Shown here: piece after piece, positions 55,174 through 64,000 of the stretch
Layout of the letters: each line of letters begins with the position of its first letter
How positions within the stretch are numbered: the stretch's first letter is position 1
Source of the DNA: Wurfbainia villosa
Lineage: Eukaryota > Streptophyta > Magnoliopsida > Zingiberales > Zingiberaceae
Assembly: GCA_025175895.1 (NCBI GenBank)
Contig: CM045989.1
Coordinates: forward strand, 124,447,272 to 124,511,271
Direction of reading: 5' to 3'
Length of the DNA: 64,000 nt
Notes under the pieces: generated by a model
Seen by the model: the letters and a program-made list of their open reading frames with translations, nothing else
What the model was told of the DNA's origin: nothing
The model's database searches: none
Made by a program: the position numbers and the translations under genes

Positions 55174-55270
55174 TACGTGAAATATACTTTCAGTACTGGT
55201 GCTACTTGGGTGTACTATCTCTTACTCATTATACATTTGAGTGGGAAATTTGGGGACTAAATTTTTATTA

Positions 55271-55282
55271 AGTGGGGGAGAA
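55271..55282 (+). other. Polypurine tract of the gypsy element
   Basis: AGTGGGGGAGAA lies immediately before the 3' LTR. Confidence 0.9.
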
Positions 55283-58200
55283 TGTTAAATACTGAAATTT
55301 AAAATACTAAATTAAATGGCCAAAAATTTAAGAAAATTATCATAGGAATTTCTTTCCGGGATTTTGGAGAATTTTAGAAATTTTTCTAGAATTTTTCAAA
55401 AATTAAAACGGGGCTTGTACGGGATATTTACGGAGATAAAATAAATAGGCTTTGGTAGAACCTATTTAAGGGAGTTAATAGGTGTCATTAACCTAATGTT
55501 TAAATACCTAAACCTAAGTTTAGTTTTCCCGATCGCGACTCCTCTTCTCTTCTCCTTCTTCTCGGTTTCTCACGCACTGCACCCGACTCCTTTCCTCCCC
55601 GCAAACTCTTTCCGCGATCTTCCCTTTCCTTCTCGCAACCTCACCTCTCTGCGTCGCTGACCCTTCCCTCTCGGGGCGACCGAACCCCTCGACGCCCCGT
55701 GGATGAGCCGGCAGCATGTACGTGTGGCTGAAGCTTGCGTCGGTAGCTCCCTCTCGTTCTTCTTCCTTGCGGCAAGGAGAGGCCACGACGAGTGTGTGAG
55801 GCTGAAAGGTTGGACCGACGGTCATCCCACGACCACGGTGGCAGTGAGGGTATGCGCGTGGCTGGGAGTTAGCATCGACGGCCGATTTCCACTGTGTTAC
55901 GAGCAGGAGCGCAGCCTCTGCGAGCAAGTACCTGGGGATTTAGAGGCGTGATGGATTCTGTGGCGATATTTTTAGTATTTCTCTCGTTTCCCTCTCTTTT
56001 TCTTATGTCCAGTGTATTGGTGTGGATTGTAATCGTTGAATGAACGTGGGTTCGTTGTTTAGTTCATATGGGCTGCAGCAGGGTGGATTGGAGCGGTGGC
56101 AGTTTGATCAGTTGAGTAGGTTGGACGAAGGATGGCTGAGTCGTGGATTTCGATTGGGGGGTCAGATGTGGTGATGACGGCTGAGAGTGGGAGTGTTGGT
56201 CGGCTGTGAAGGTAGTGGTGGTTGTGAGTGCAATGTGTGAGGTGTTGTGGGTGGTTCTGGTAAACAAAGCAAACTATTATGGGCTATGAATGATGTTGTT
56301 CTTCGCCACGAAGGGGTTGAGATGACTGTGGGTCTTGATTGTGAGGTGCTGTTTGAGAATTGTCGGATGTGTTGATGCCGATTGTGAATTGGAGGTCTAC
56401 GCGGTTGTGAGTGAGAGGAGAAGCCTTGGTGGGCTGTGATGTTGTGGTTGGGAGGCTGTGAGTGAGCAGTAGATGGGTGGTGAGTGTTGCTGTTGGCTGT
56501 AAATGGTTGTGTTGTAATGGTTGTTGATTATGGTGCATGAGTTAGAGAGTTGTAAATCTAGAAGGTGAGTTTGTATGGAAATCCTAATAGGATTTGGTTA
56601 GATTTACAAGTAGGGGTTTCTAATTTGTATTCGATAAAAGGATGCGAATATAGAAACTATATAGTAGTAATTTAGCACGTTGTTGTTGTGCTTGGATTTG
56701 ATGGTAATTATGTTTTGTGCAGGTTTCGGTCATGAGACAGGTCCACGAGCATAGAGACAGTTGGCATTCTTCATAGCAGGCGGGTATCTTTGACTTATCT
56801 TTTTTTAGATATTGTCATCTTGTTGTGCATTGTTCACTATAGCTAGTAGTAGTTTTCTATGCTTGTTAACTGCCCTGGTATGTCACTACCTAGTACGTGT
56901 TGTAGTCGTGTCATCTTCTTATTATATTATGCTATATCACTTTGATACTTGTTATTTGTTTATTTAGCACTAGAGTAGTGATATACCTTACATACTGGGC
57001 ATTGGATGAATAATTAATATAACTTGCATGTGTACACAGACTTATGTACTTAGGTTATTTGATATGGGCTCCTATTGGTACATACCATAGGTAGCCATGG
57101 ATTGATAGGTGTATCGTGAATTAGTGACATGCACCATCTAGCATTATTGCATGACTGACGCTCATCGGCTCCTCGGTAGGAGGTGATGCTACTTAGTAGT
57201 TGAGCCTATCGTCATTGACATTATCTACACACACAACCACTCATGGGTTAGTGGTATTTTAGGTGTGTGTGTAATTGCTTTATCAGGGCACCACGGTGGT
57301 CGCTCAGGTGATTAGTATTGCGACGTGGTAGTAGACAGGGATCCCTCCTTTGTTGTGAGACGAGGTGATTGTCCCCCATATACATACATGGGGTAGGAGG
57401 GTGATACTCCGCTAGCATCCTGTCCACTCGGTCACATAGGTGTAGTGATGGCATAGTGTACAGTTGTCACAACCCTACCCACTCGGCCGACACACATGAC
57501 ATGTCAGTGGCTTGACAGGTGTCAGGGGTGACACAAGTGATTGCATCATGTGCATACGTTTTTACTATATGCATTGATTGTTGCACTTTTGGTTGTTGCA
57601 TATGATTGTCATGCACATATAGGAGGTATTTTGTAGCTTGTTTTGGTGATTCTACATATGCTTGTGTGGATGTATTTTATGTCAGCTTAGGTGATTCTGG
57701 TATGTACAATTTTTAGGTATGTATTTTTTTGTTGAGAAACGGTACCAACATGATTATTATTGTTACTTATAGTTTACTATGCATGACTATTAGATATCCA
57801 CTGAGTTTTACTCACTTCATTGATATCTCTTTATTTCAGGATGAAGCCTTCCGGAGAGTCCAGTTGTCAGTCCCCTGATTTGATGACTCCGTCATTTGGT
57901 TTTCAGGCTTCTGCATGTTTTTTGTTGTCTCGAGTATTCTATGTTTCAAACTTGTAATACTTTATACTCGTGGTTGTTTTGGTGGTACTTGGTTATGTTT
58001 TTGTATGGTCTCTTTGTTCAATTGGTTTTGGTTATGTGTGTATGGTTGTGTATTCCTGCTCAGATGGTAGAAGGGGTATGTCTAGAAGTTTTAGACTTAG
58101 TATGTATTTTGGTAGTTGGCCTGAGGCCCTTATGTTATATGTATTGTGGTGTTTGATGTTCCGGCCGTGTTGGCCGATGTATAGTGGGTCGTGTAGGTCT

Positions 58201-58283
58201 TGTATATCGGTTTCAAATGTTCGCAGTATATGGGAGGTGCTGTCCGATTTTCGTCGGACAAGTACCCCTCTCTGGGCATGACA
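55283..58283 (+). repeat. 3' LTR of the gypsy element
   Basis: It is 3001 bases and closely similar to 47631-50716, with scattered substitutions. Small deletions lie in the C/T-rich and T/G-biased segments. Confidence 0.93.
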
Positions 58284-58580
58284 TTAAGTAACCACGTTAA
58301 TAAATTTGAGAATATTGGAAACCATTTGAGAAGTGATTCTCAAGTTGGTAAGAAAGTTGAATATCACATGATATGATTGACTCAATGAATAACCACGTTA
58401 AGAAATTTATGAATAGTGAAAACCATTTGAGGAATTGATCTCAACTTGTAACATTTGGACTTATCCTATTTGGATATACACTAATGCATATCCTAGGTAG
58501 ACCTCGCTATGGGTCGGGTTTGGCTTGGATCTGACTCGGGCATATAATCGGGTCAATAGACCGATTACCTATTGACCTAA
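58284..58580 (+). other. Flanking DNA between gypsy element and CACTA transposon, with tandem repeat
   Basis: A unit of about 110-125 bases (GTTGAATATCACATGATATG..GACTCA, then AACCACGTTAA, then ACCATTTGAG, then CTCAACTTG) occurs twice. The first unit was split by the gypsy insertion (47597-47630 plus 58284-58350); the second is about 58350-58450. No coding sequence was seen. Confidence 0.7.
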
Positions 58581-58591
58581 CACTACAAAAA
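58581..58591 (+). repeat. CACTA 5' terminal inverted repeat
   Basis: CACTACAAAAA. The partner lies outside the window. Confidence 0.85.
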
Positions 58592-58599
58592 TACATCAA

Positions 58600-59310
58600 A
58601 ATAGTGATAAAATTTGACAACGAAAATAATTTGTTACAAATTTGCAATAAATTTTGTGATGAATCGCAAATTTCATCGCAAATTAATAACAAAATTTCCA
58701 AAAAAATTTTTTTGTTACAAACTTATTTACATTTGCAACAAATTAAATTTCATCGCAAACATCGTCACAATTTTACAACGAATTTAATTTTTCATCGCAA
58801 ATTTATGATGAAAAATCAATTTCATTGCAAAATTTTGCAATGAATTCATAATTCGTTGCAGAATTTGCAATGAATTATGAATTAGTTGCAAACTTTTGCA
58901 ACGAATAATGAATTTATTGCAAACTTTTGCAACGAATAATGAATTCGTTGCAAACTTTCCAACAAATTTGGCAACGAAAGATTTGTATCGGATATTTTCA
59001 ATTATTTGGCAAAAAAACTAATGGCGGGAATTAAGAAATTTACGATGAATTTAATATTCGTCTCTAATTTGGCGACGAATTTAATTTTCATCGATAATTT
59101 TGCGACGAAAAATAAATTTTTTCACAGAATTCTGCGACGAAATGAAAATTCGTCGCAAAATTTGCAACGATTTAATAATTCATTGCAAAATTTATGATAA
59201 ATTTAGCTTTGAAAATTTTTTCGTTGGTTTTTTTAATTGGCAACGAATATTGTATTTGTCGCCAAATCGGCGATGAATATTTTATTCGTCGCCAAATCGA
59301 CGACGAATAT
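58600..59310 (+). repeat. CACTA subterminal repeat region
   Basis: At least 15 copies of TTGCAACGAAT-like or CGACGAATTT-like words occur in both orientations. They often face each other, for example TTTGCAACGAAT..ATTCGTTGCAAA at 58926-58954. Such words are binding sites for the TNPA-like protein in characterised CACTA elements. The array continues briefly after the solo LTR at 60798. Confidence 0.85.
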
Positions 59311-59476
59311 TGTTGGTGCAATCGACCCTGGTCATGATTGACCAGACTCGAGTTTGACTCAAGTAGTGTTTTGATGTTTGACATTGATATTTTGACAATG
59401 TGTTGGGGAGATTGTTGGTGCAATCGACCCAAGTCATGATTTTGGTGTTTGACGATGGTTTTACCATTGTCATGGG

Positions 59477-59740
59477 AAAAGTCCAAGTTATAGGTACTTG
59501 GCATGGAAAGTCCAAGCATGGGTCTTGGCAAGGGAAAGTCCAAGTTTGAGTCTTGGCATGGAACGTCCAACATGGGTTGGCAAGGGAAAGTCCAAGCTTG
59601 AGTCTTGGCAATTGAAAAGTCCAAGGAGAATATTGACAGCGTAAAGTCCAAGGGTGGAGTCTTGACAGCATAAGTCCAATGGTTGGTGGCGTAAAGTCCA
59701 AGCGGGAGTCTTGGCAGCGTAAGTCTAATGTGCCTTGGTG
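59477..59740 (+). repeat. CCAAG..CTTGG hairpin minisatellite, second family B copy
   Basis: About nine units, ending at the same GTGTAGAC boundary as the other arrays. Confidence 0.8.
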
Positions 59741-60597
59741 GTGTAGACCACATTAGCATGACAATAGATGATGGAAGCTCCTGAAGGCTAGCGTATGGAT
59801 GAATAAGTCATGGATGACTTGGAGGGATCCGATAGGCGTGAGGTTGACGGAGGTGGCTAGAAGGCTCAGGTTTAGGCTAAGGGTGGTCTATCAAGTATGA
59901 GGGCACTATACTTGGGGTTAAACCTCATGTTTGAGGTTATCGGTTGACCGAGGCTTTATATCGGTCAGATGGTCAAGTGTTTGACACTTGACAGCCGAGT
60001 TGACACTCAGCAGTCGATTGGGATTATGGCCGATTCGACTGCTGTGAGTCGACTAGTGCTCGACTGTCGTTTAAGGGCTGAAAAGGCATGACAGTCGACT
60101 GATGGTTTAGTCGTGAGCATAGAATGCTCCGTAGCCGATTGGGCAGTCGACTATGGGCACTGGCAGTCGACTGATGAGAGTCCCGTTGGAATTTTTCCAG
60201 CGTGGATTGAGTCATTGTCTCACAACAACAGTGTTGGCGGTCGACTGAGGCCTTATGGAAATCGACTACTAGCTGGAAATCTAACTCGATGCAGGTTAAA
60301 AGGAGTTGTTCATGGGAGATTCAGATAATGGTTCTTTGAGAAGTTTTGGGGTGAATTGCTGGTGTAATTCGGGGTCTCCAAGTGCAACTCAAGCAACCAA
60401 ACAAGCAAACTTCCAAAAGATCGATTGTAAAGTTTTCTTTGCATTCTTTTGTTGTATTTCATTGTAACATCTTGTATTCATTTCTTATTGTTGTAAGAAC
60501 TATTGTAAGAGGTTTTCTCCACCTCCGGATTGTTCCGAGAAGGAGAGTTTATTGTTTAGTGGTGTTTGACATCGCTAGAGCTCTTATAAGCCCTACC

Positions 60598-60630
60598 CGT
60601 AGAGTAGGAACCATACGGTTCCGAACCACG
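60598..60630 (+). other. Conserved LTR hairpin, second family B copy
   Basis: Inner stem GGAACC/GGTTCC with loop ATAC. The outer stem CGTAG/CCACG is weakened by one change. Confidence 0.65.
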
Positions 60631-60797
60631 TTATATCACTTGCGTATTTATCTTGTGATTGTAATTGTCATGTTTATTCTTGTTATTATTATTTCCGCTG
60701 TGCTAACGACGATTGTAGAGGCACAAGCACGAACGATATCCATCGATGCAATGAAACACTATTCACCCCCCCTCTAGCGGTCACCGAGGTCCTAACA

Positions 60798-61429
60798 AAT
60801 ATTGCAACGAATTAGAAATTATCGCTGATTTTCCCCTAATTAACATTCCCTTCTCCTTTCCTCCCTCCTCACGTGCTCGTCCCCGCCGCTCGATCAGTAC
60901 GCTTCCTCTCTTCCCCTCTTCCACCGCCGGAGCAGTAGCGTCGTAACGATGCCACGAGCTCGCGGCAGCTCCCGCGTGAGATCACGATAGTTGCCATGCG
61001 ATCTCTCATGGCAGCTGTCGTGCGATCTCTTACGTTATCTACCACTGATATCTCATGACATCTGCCACGGCTCGCGGCAGCTCTGCCGCGAGGTGCCGCG
61101 ACCTCGAGGCAGCTACTGCGAGGTGTCGCGACCTCAAGGCAGCTGTCGCGAGCACACATCGTAGGGGCACAACGACGTGGCAGGGGGGGGTCATCGCCAC
61201 CCCTGGATCGCGCACCTAAGTGGTTCATTGTTGTCCCAGCTGGAGCGTTTGTTCCAGGCTCCGCACGGCCCAGTTGGGTGGTTCATCGTCGCCCCTGGAT
61301 CACGCACAACTATTGGGGCAACCTCGTCCCTCCACATCATGTACTCAGCCACAGTAGAGTCAACATGTTATTCAAATTAAACCAGTAATGTGTAATATAT
61401 AAATACAAAACTAATGTTTTTTTTCATAG
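60798..61429 (+). other. GC-rich leader of the CACTA element
   Basis: After the last subterminal words the DNA becomes GC-rich (60850-61330). Imperfect repeats are present: GCCGCGACCTCGAGGCAGCT against GTCGCGACCTCAAGGCAGCT, and a GTCATCGCCACCCCTGGATC unit twice (about 61189 and 61275). No conserved protein was seen. It probably holds the promoter and first untranslated exon. Confidence 0.5.
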
Positions 61430-61516
61430 GTTTGTTGTACTTCGTCCTTCAGGTGATCCGTGTGTTCGTGAAGTCTTCAGCTGTGAGCTCATCCGTTGCT
61501 TCCACCAGGGCAGGTA
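61430..61516 (+). other. Predicted untranslated exon of the CACTA transposase gene
   Basis: TTTTTTTTCATAG precedes it and CAGGGCAG/GTATAT ends it, good plant 3' and 5' splice signals. A further 3' splice signal (ATATTATAG) at about 61634 would join it to the exon with the transposase ATG. Inferred from signals only. Confidence 0.45.
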
Positions 61517-61771
61517 TATTATATATTCAAAAATTTATATCTATCATTATCATTTTATAATATATATAATTAATGTTTGATTTTAAGTAATTTTTTTACT
61601 GTAAATATATAATATTTGTTTGATATATTATAGTTTGCAAATCAATATCATATAAAAGCATAGTAAGCACTAGAAGAATTTATTTTGAGTATAAATTTAT
61701 TGTTAGATTAATTTGGATGGAATATGGAAAAAATAGATTTAATCCTAGATATAAATTTGGAAACATGACAA

Positions 61772-64000
61772 ATGGAGAGAGAAAGAAGTTGGATGTATAA
61801 AAAGAATTTACCAGAACGTCGTGGTTTAACCGATGAATTTATTATTGGGATGGAACAATTTTTGAATTTTTCTAGTAGCAATGTTGAGTTTATGGATGAG
61901 AATAAATTAAGGTATCAGTGCAAAAATATCATAATGGTAAAATTTTTCAATGTGATAAAGTTCGAGAATATCTTTATAGATTTGGTTTTCCTCCAAGTTA
62001 TTATAATTGGACATGTCATGGTGAACCGTTCATATCCGATGAAGAGGTTGGACAAAACATACAAAGGACAGTTAGTGGAGATCAAAGATATTATGATCAA
62101 TTCAATCCATATCAGAGGATGATAGTTGATGCATTTTATCATAATTTGAATACCGAATCAAACGCTGCAGTTCTAGTTATCCTCAAATATTTGAACACAT
62201 GTATACTAGTTATTCATCGTCGTTGGAGGAGGTAGAAGTAATTGGTGTTCATGAAAATGTATACAATGAACCATATCTAAAATTTCAAGAAGTGTTGAGA
62301 GCTGCAGATGAACCCATATGGTCTGGTTGTGATAGCCACACTAAATTATCTCTCACCGTAAGATTGTTGAATGTTAAAGCTGAGCATAATGTGTCTGAAG
62401 ATTATTTTAATGATTTTGTTCAAGTTATTGGAGAATTATTGCCGCGTGATCACATAATGCCGAACGATTATTACAGTATGAAAAAACTTGTGAAAGATTT
62501 AGGTCTTCCAGTGCAAATAATTGATGTTTGCAGATATGGTTGTATGTTATATTGGGGAGATAATGTAGATTTAGAGACTTGAAAATTATGTAAACAATGT
62601 AGGTACAAGAGTACCACGAGATCGAATCATAATAAGCGATGTAAATCATTCAGACAAATGTTCTATTTGCCTTTAACTCCTAGATTGCAAAGGCTTTATG
62701 CATCAAAGGTCACTGTTGAATACATGACTTAGCATGCAAATCATAAAACAGAGGAAGGGCTAATGTGTCATCCATCAGATGCAGAGGCGTGGAAAAATTT
62801 TGATAGAACATATCCTGAGTTTGCGAATGAGACTCAAAATATCAGGTTGGGTTTATGTGCTGATGGATTTGCTCCATTTGGCAAATCAAGAAGAACTTAT
62901 TTTTGCTGGCCAATTATCGTAACTCTGTATAATCTTCTACCCGGTATGTGTATGAAAACATCGTATATGTTTTTAACATTGATTGTGCCTGCCCCTCATA
63001 ATCCCAAGAAGTTACAACTATGGGATGAGGGTGTTTCTACATATGATGTCCATACTAATCAGATGTTCACAATGAGAGCTGCGCTTCTTTGGACCGTAAA
63101 TAATTTTCCTACTTATGGTATGTTATCGAGATGGAGTACCGTGGGAATTTTAGGATGTCCAATATGTATGGAGAGATCAAAGTCATTCAGATTGAAACAT
63201 GGAAAGAAACCAAGTTATTTTGATTGTCATAGATAATTTTTACCATCAAATCATAAATTCAGAAGAAATAAAGAAGAATTCACTAAGAATAGAATTGAAA
63301 GGACACCTCCACCATTGAGATTCATCGGTCAATTCTTATGGCATAGAGTGTTTAACTTTCCATATGTTATTGAAGAACCAAATGTTATAACATATGACTA
63401 TGGAATTACGCATAAATGAACTAAACAAAGTATATTTTGGGATTTACCGTATTGGTAGAGTAATTTGATTCATCACAATCTTAATGTAATGCATATTGAG
63501 AAGAGTGTTTTTGATAATCTGATAAATACAGTGATGGATATTATTGGAAAAATAAAAGACAATCTGAATGCAAGAAAAGATATACATCTCATCTGTAAAT
63601 GACCCGCCCTTGATGTTGATGAAAATAATAGAGGACCAAAACCAAAAGCAGTTTATACATTGAATAAGGATCAGAGACGGATTGTTTGTGAATGGTTGAA
63701 ATCATTGAGATTTCCTGATGGTTGTCTCTAATCTTGGTAGATGGGTCATCGATTTAAAGGAATGCAAATTGATTGGTTTGAAAAGTCATGACTGTCATAT
63801 ATTCATGGAAAGACTAATTCCTATTGCTTTTAAGAAACTGTTACCAAATTTTGTATGGGGTGTAATTACAGAGTTAAGTATTTTCCTTCATGATATTTGC
63901 TCGATAGTATTGAGTCATTAACACATGGAGACATTAGAAAGAGACATTCCAATCATTTTGTGTAACTTATAAAGAATATTTCCACTAGCATTTTTTGATT
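61772..64000 (+). pseudogene. TNP2-like CACTA transposase (partial, broken)
   Basis: ATG 61772 starts the transposase-associated domain (RSWMYKKNLPERRGLTDEFIIGMEQFLNF). A frameshift near 61920 leads to DKVREYLYRFGFPPSYYNWTCHGE. Frame 62199-62582 continues the linker (FQEVLRAADEPIWSGCDSHTKLS). The main Transposase_21 domain follows: 62763-63236 with HPSDAEAWKNFDRTYPEFANE, LGLCADGFAPFG, WPIIVTLYNLLPGMCMK and GILGCPICMERSKSF. Later pieces (FIGQFLWHRVFNFP, LNKDQRRIVCEWLKSLRFPDG, CHIFMERLIPIAFKKLLP) reach the window end. At least six stops or shifts are present, so this copy is defective. It would cut and move CACTA termini. Confidence 0.9.

Larger units (their letters stand above)
47631..58283 (+). 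mobile_element. Ty3/gypsy chromovirus of Tekay/Del type
   Basis: It is flanked by TTAAG at 47626-47630 and 58284-58288, total 10,653 bases. The LTRs are 47631-50716 and 55283-58283. The PBS is at 50724 and the polypurine tract AGTGGGGGAGAA at 55271-55282. Pol order is protease, RT, RNase H, integrase and chromodomain, which is gypsy order and not copia order. The 4.6-kb internal region lacks most of gag and has an unrelated 712-base insert. Not autonomous. Confidence 0.93.
59311..60797 (+). mobile_element. Solo LTR of family B inside the CACTA element
   Basis: It is flanked by AATAT at 59306-59310 and 60798-60802, 1487 bases, TGTTGGTGCAATC..CCTAACA. As in the copy at 29357, an internal GGGGAGATTGTTGGTGCAAT (59404-59423) repeats the polypurine tract plus LTR start. 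The motif cluster (60003-60265) uses GTCGACTG words. TATA-like GTTAAAAGG is at 60295, the hairpin at 60598-60630 and the terminal block at 60759-60778. Confidence 0.92.
58581..64000 (+). mobile_element. CACTA (En/Spm-type) DNA transposon, 5' part
   Basis: It begins CACTACAAAAATACATC, the canonical CACTA terminus, preceded by TAA, the possible 3-base target duplication. A subterminal region of repeated and inverted GCAACGAAT words follows, then a GC-rich leader, exon-like signals and a TNP2-type transposase on the same strand. The transposase continues to the window edge; the 3' terminus is not in view. It is interrupted at 59311 by a solo LTR. Confidence 0.9.

Noticed and set aside
60869..61228. 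Minus-strand Arg-rich ORF in the CACTA leader
   Set aside because: It arises from GC-rich imperfect repeats and is opposite to the transposase direction.

Overview
This window is repeat DNA from the nuclear genome of a flowering plant. It is a deeply nested pile of LTR retrotransposons followed by the 5' part of a CACTA DNA transposon. The supporting signs are Ty1/copia and Ty3/gypsy polyproteins, primer-binding sites complementary to plant initiator tRNA-Met (TGGTATCAGAGC), a TNP2-type CACTA transposase, GT-AG intron signals and a decayed plastid rpl2 fragment. The species cannot be named from this. No intact host gene was found, and no transposon polyprotein is fully intact.

Layout. (I) An outer Ty1/copia element fills 1-46881. 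Its 5' LTR starts before the window and its 3' LTR is 44624-46881. Three insertions split it. First, a solo LTR of family E lies inside its 5' LTR (1797-2969, TSD GATAC). Second, a gag-only family A element (4279-27968) contains a solo gypsy-type LTR (6642-9838, TSD GCTAA) and a minus-strand SIRE-type copia, family C (12049-25962). Family C in turn contains a gag-only family E element (14907-20386, TSD AATAT). Third, a minus-strand SIRE-type copia, family D (29259-41966, TSD ATTCT), carries a family B solo LTR (29357-30928, TSD GAAAA). Direct repeats at most junctions give the order of events: I, then A, then C, then E; and separately I, then D, then B.

Downstream, 46882-47065 is a degenerate 3' end of plastid rpl2. 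A Ty3/gypsy chromovirus of Tekay/Del type follows (47631-58283, TSD TTAAG), with 3-kb LTRs, most of gag missing and pol broken mainly by C-to-T type stops. At 58581 a CACTA transposon begins with the terminus CACTACAAAAA. Its palindromic subterminal repeats host another family B solo LTR (59311-60797, TSD AATAT), and its TNP2-like transposase runs off the window end.

The most interesting signals are shared by LTR families A to E, which otherwise look different. All carry a two-part hairpin at the same place, with compensatory base changes between families. All share a conserved block, CTATTCACCCCCC..CTCTAGC, just before the LTR end. Most also have, directly upstream of the TATA box, a hypervariable cluster of short palindromic motifs whose identity switches between families (CAGTCGACTG, AGTCGAGGC/GCCTCGACT, GGCAATGATCGCC). 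Element D also holds, after pol, a broken gene with its own TATA box, leader and frame-preserving intron. The same motif cluster lies upstream of that TATA box.
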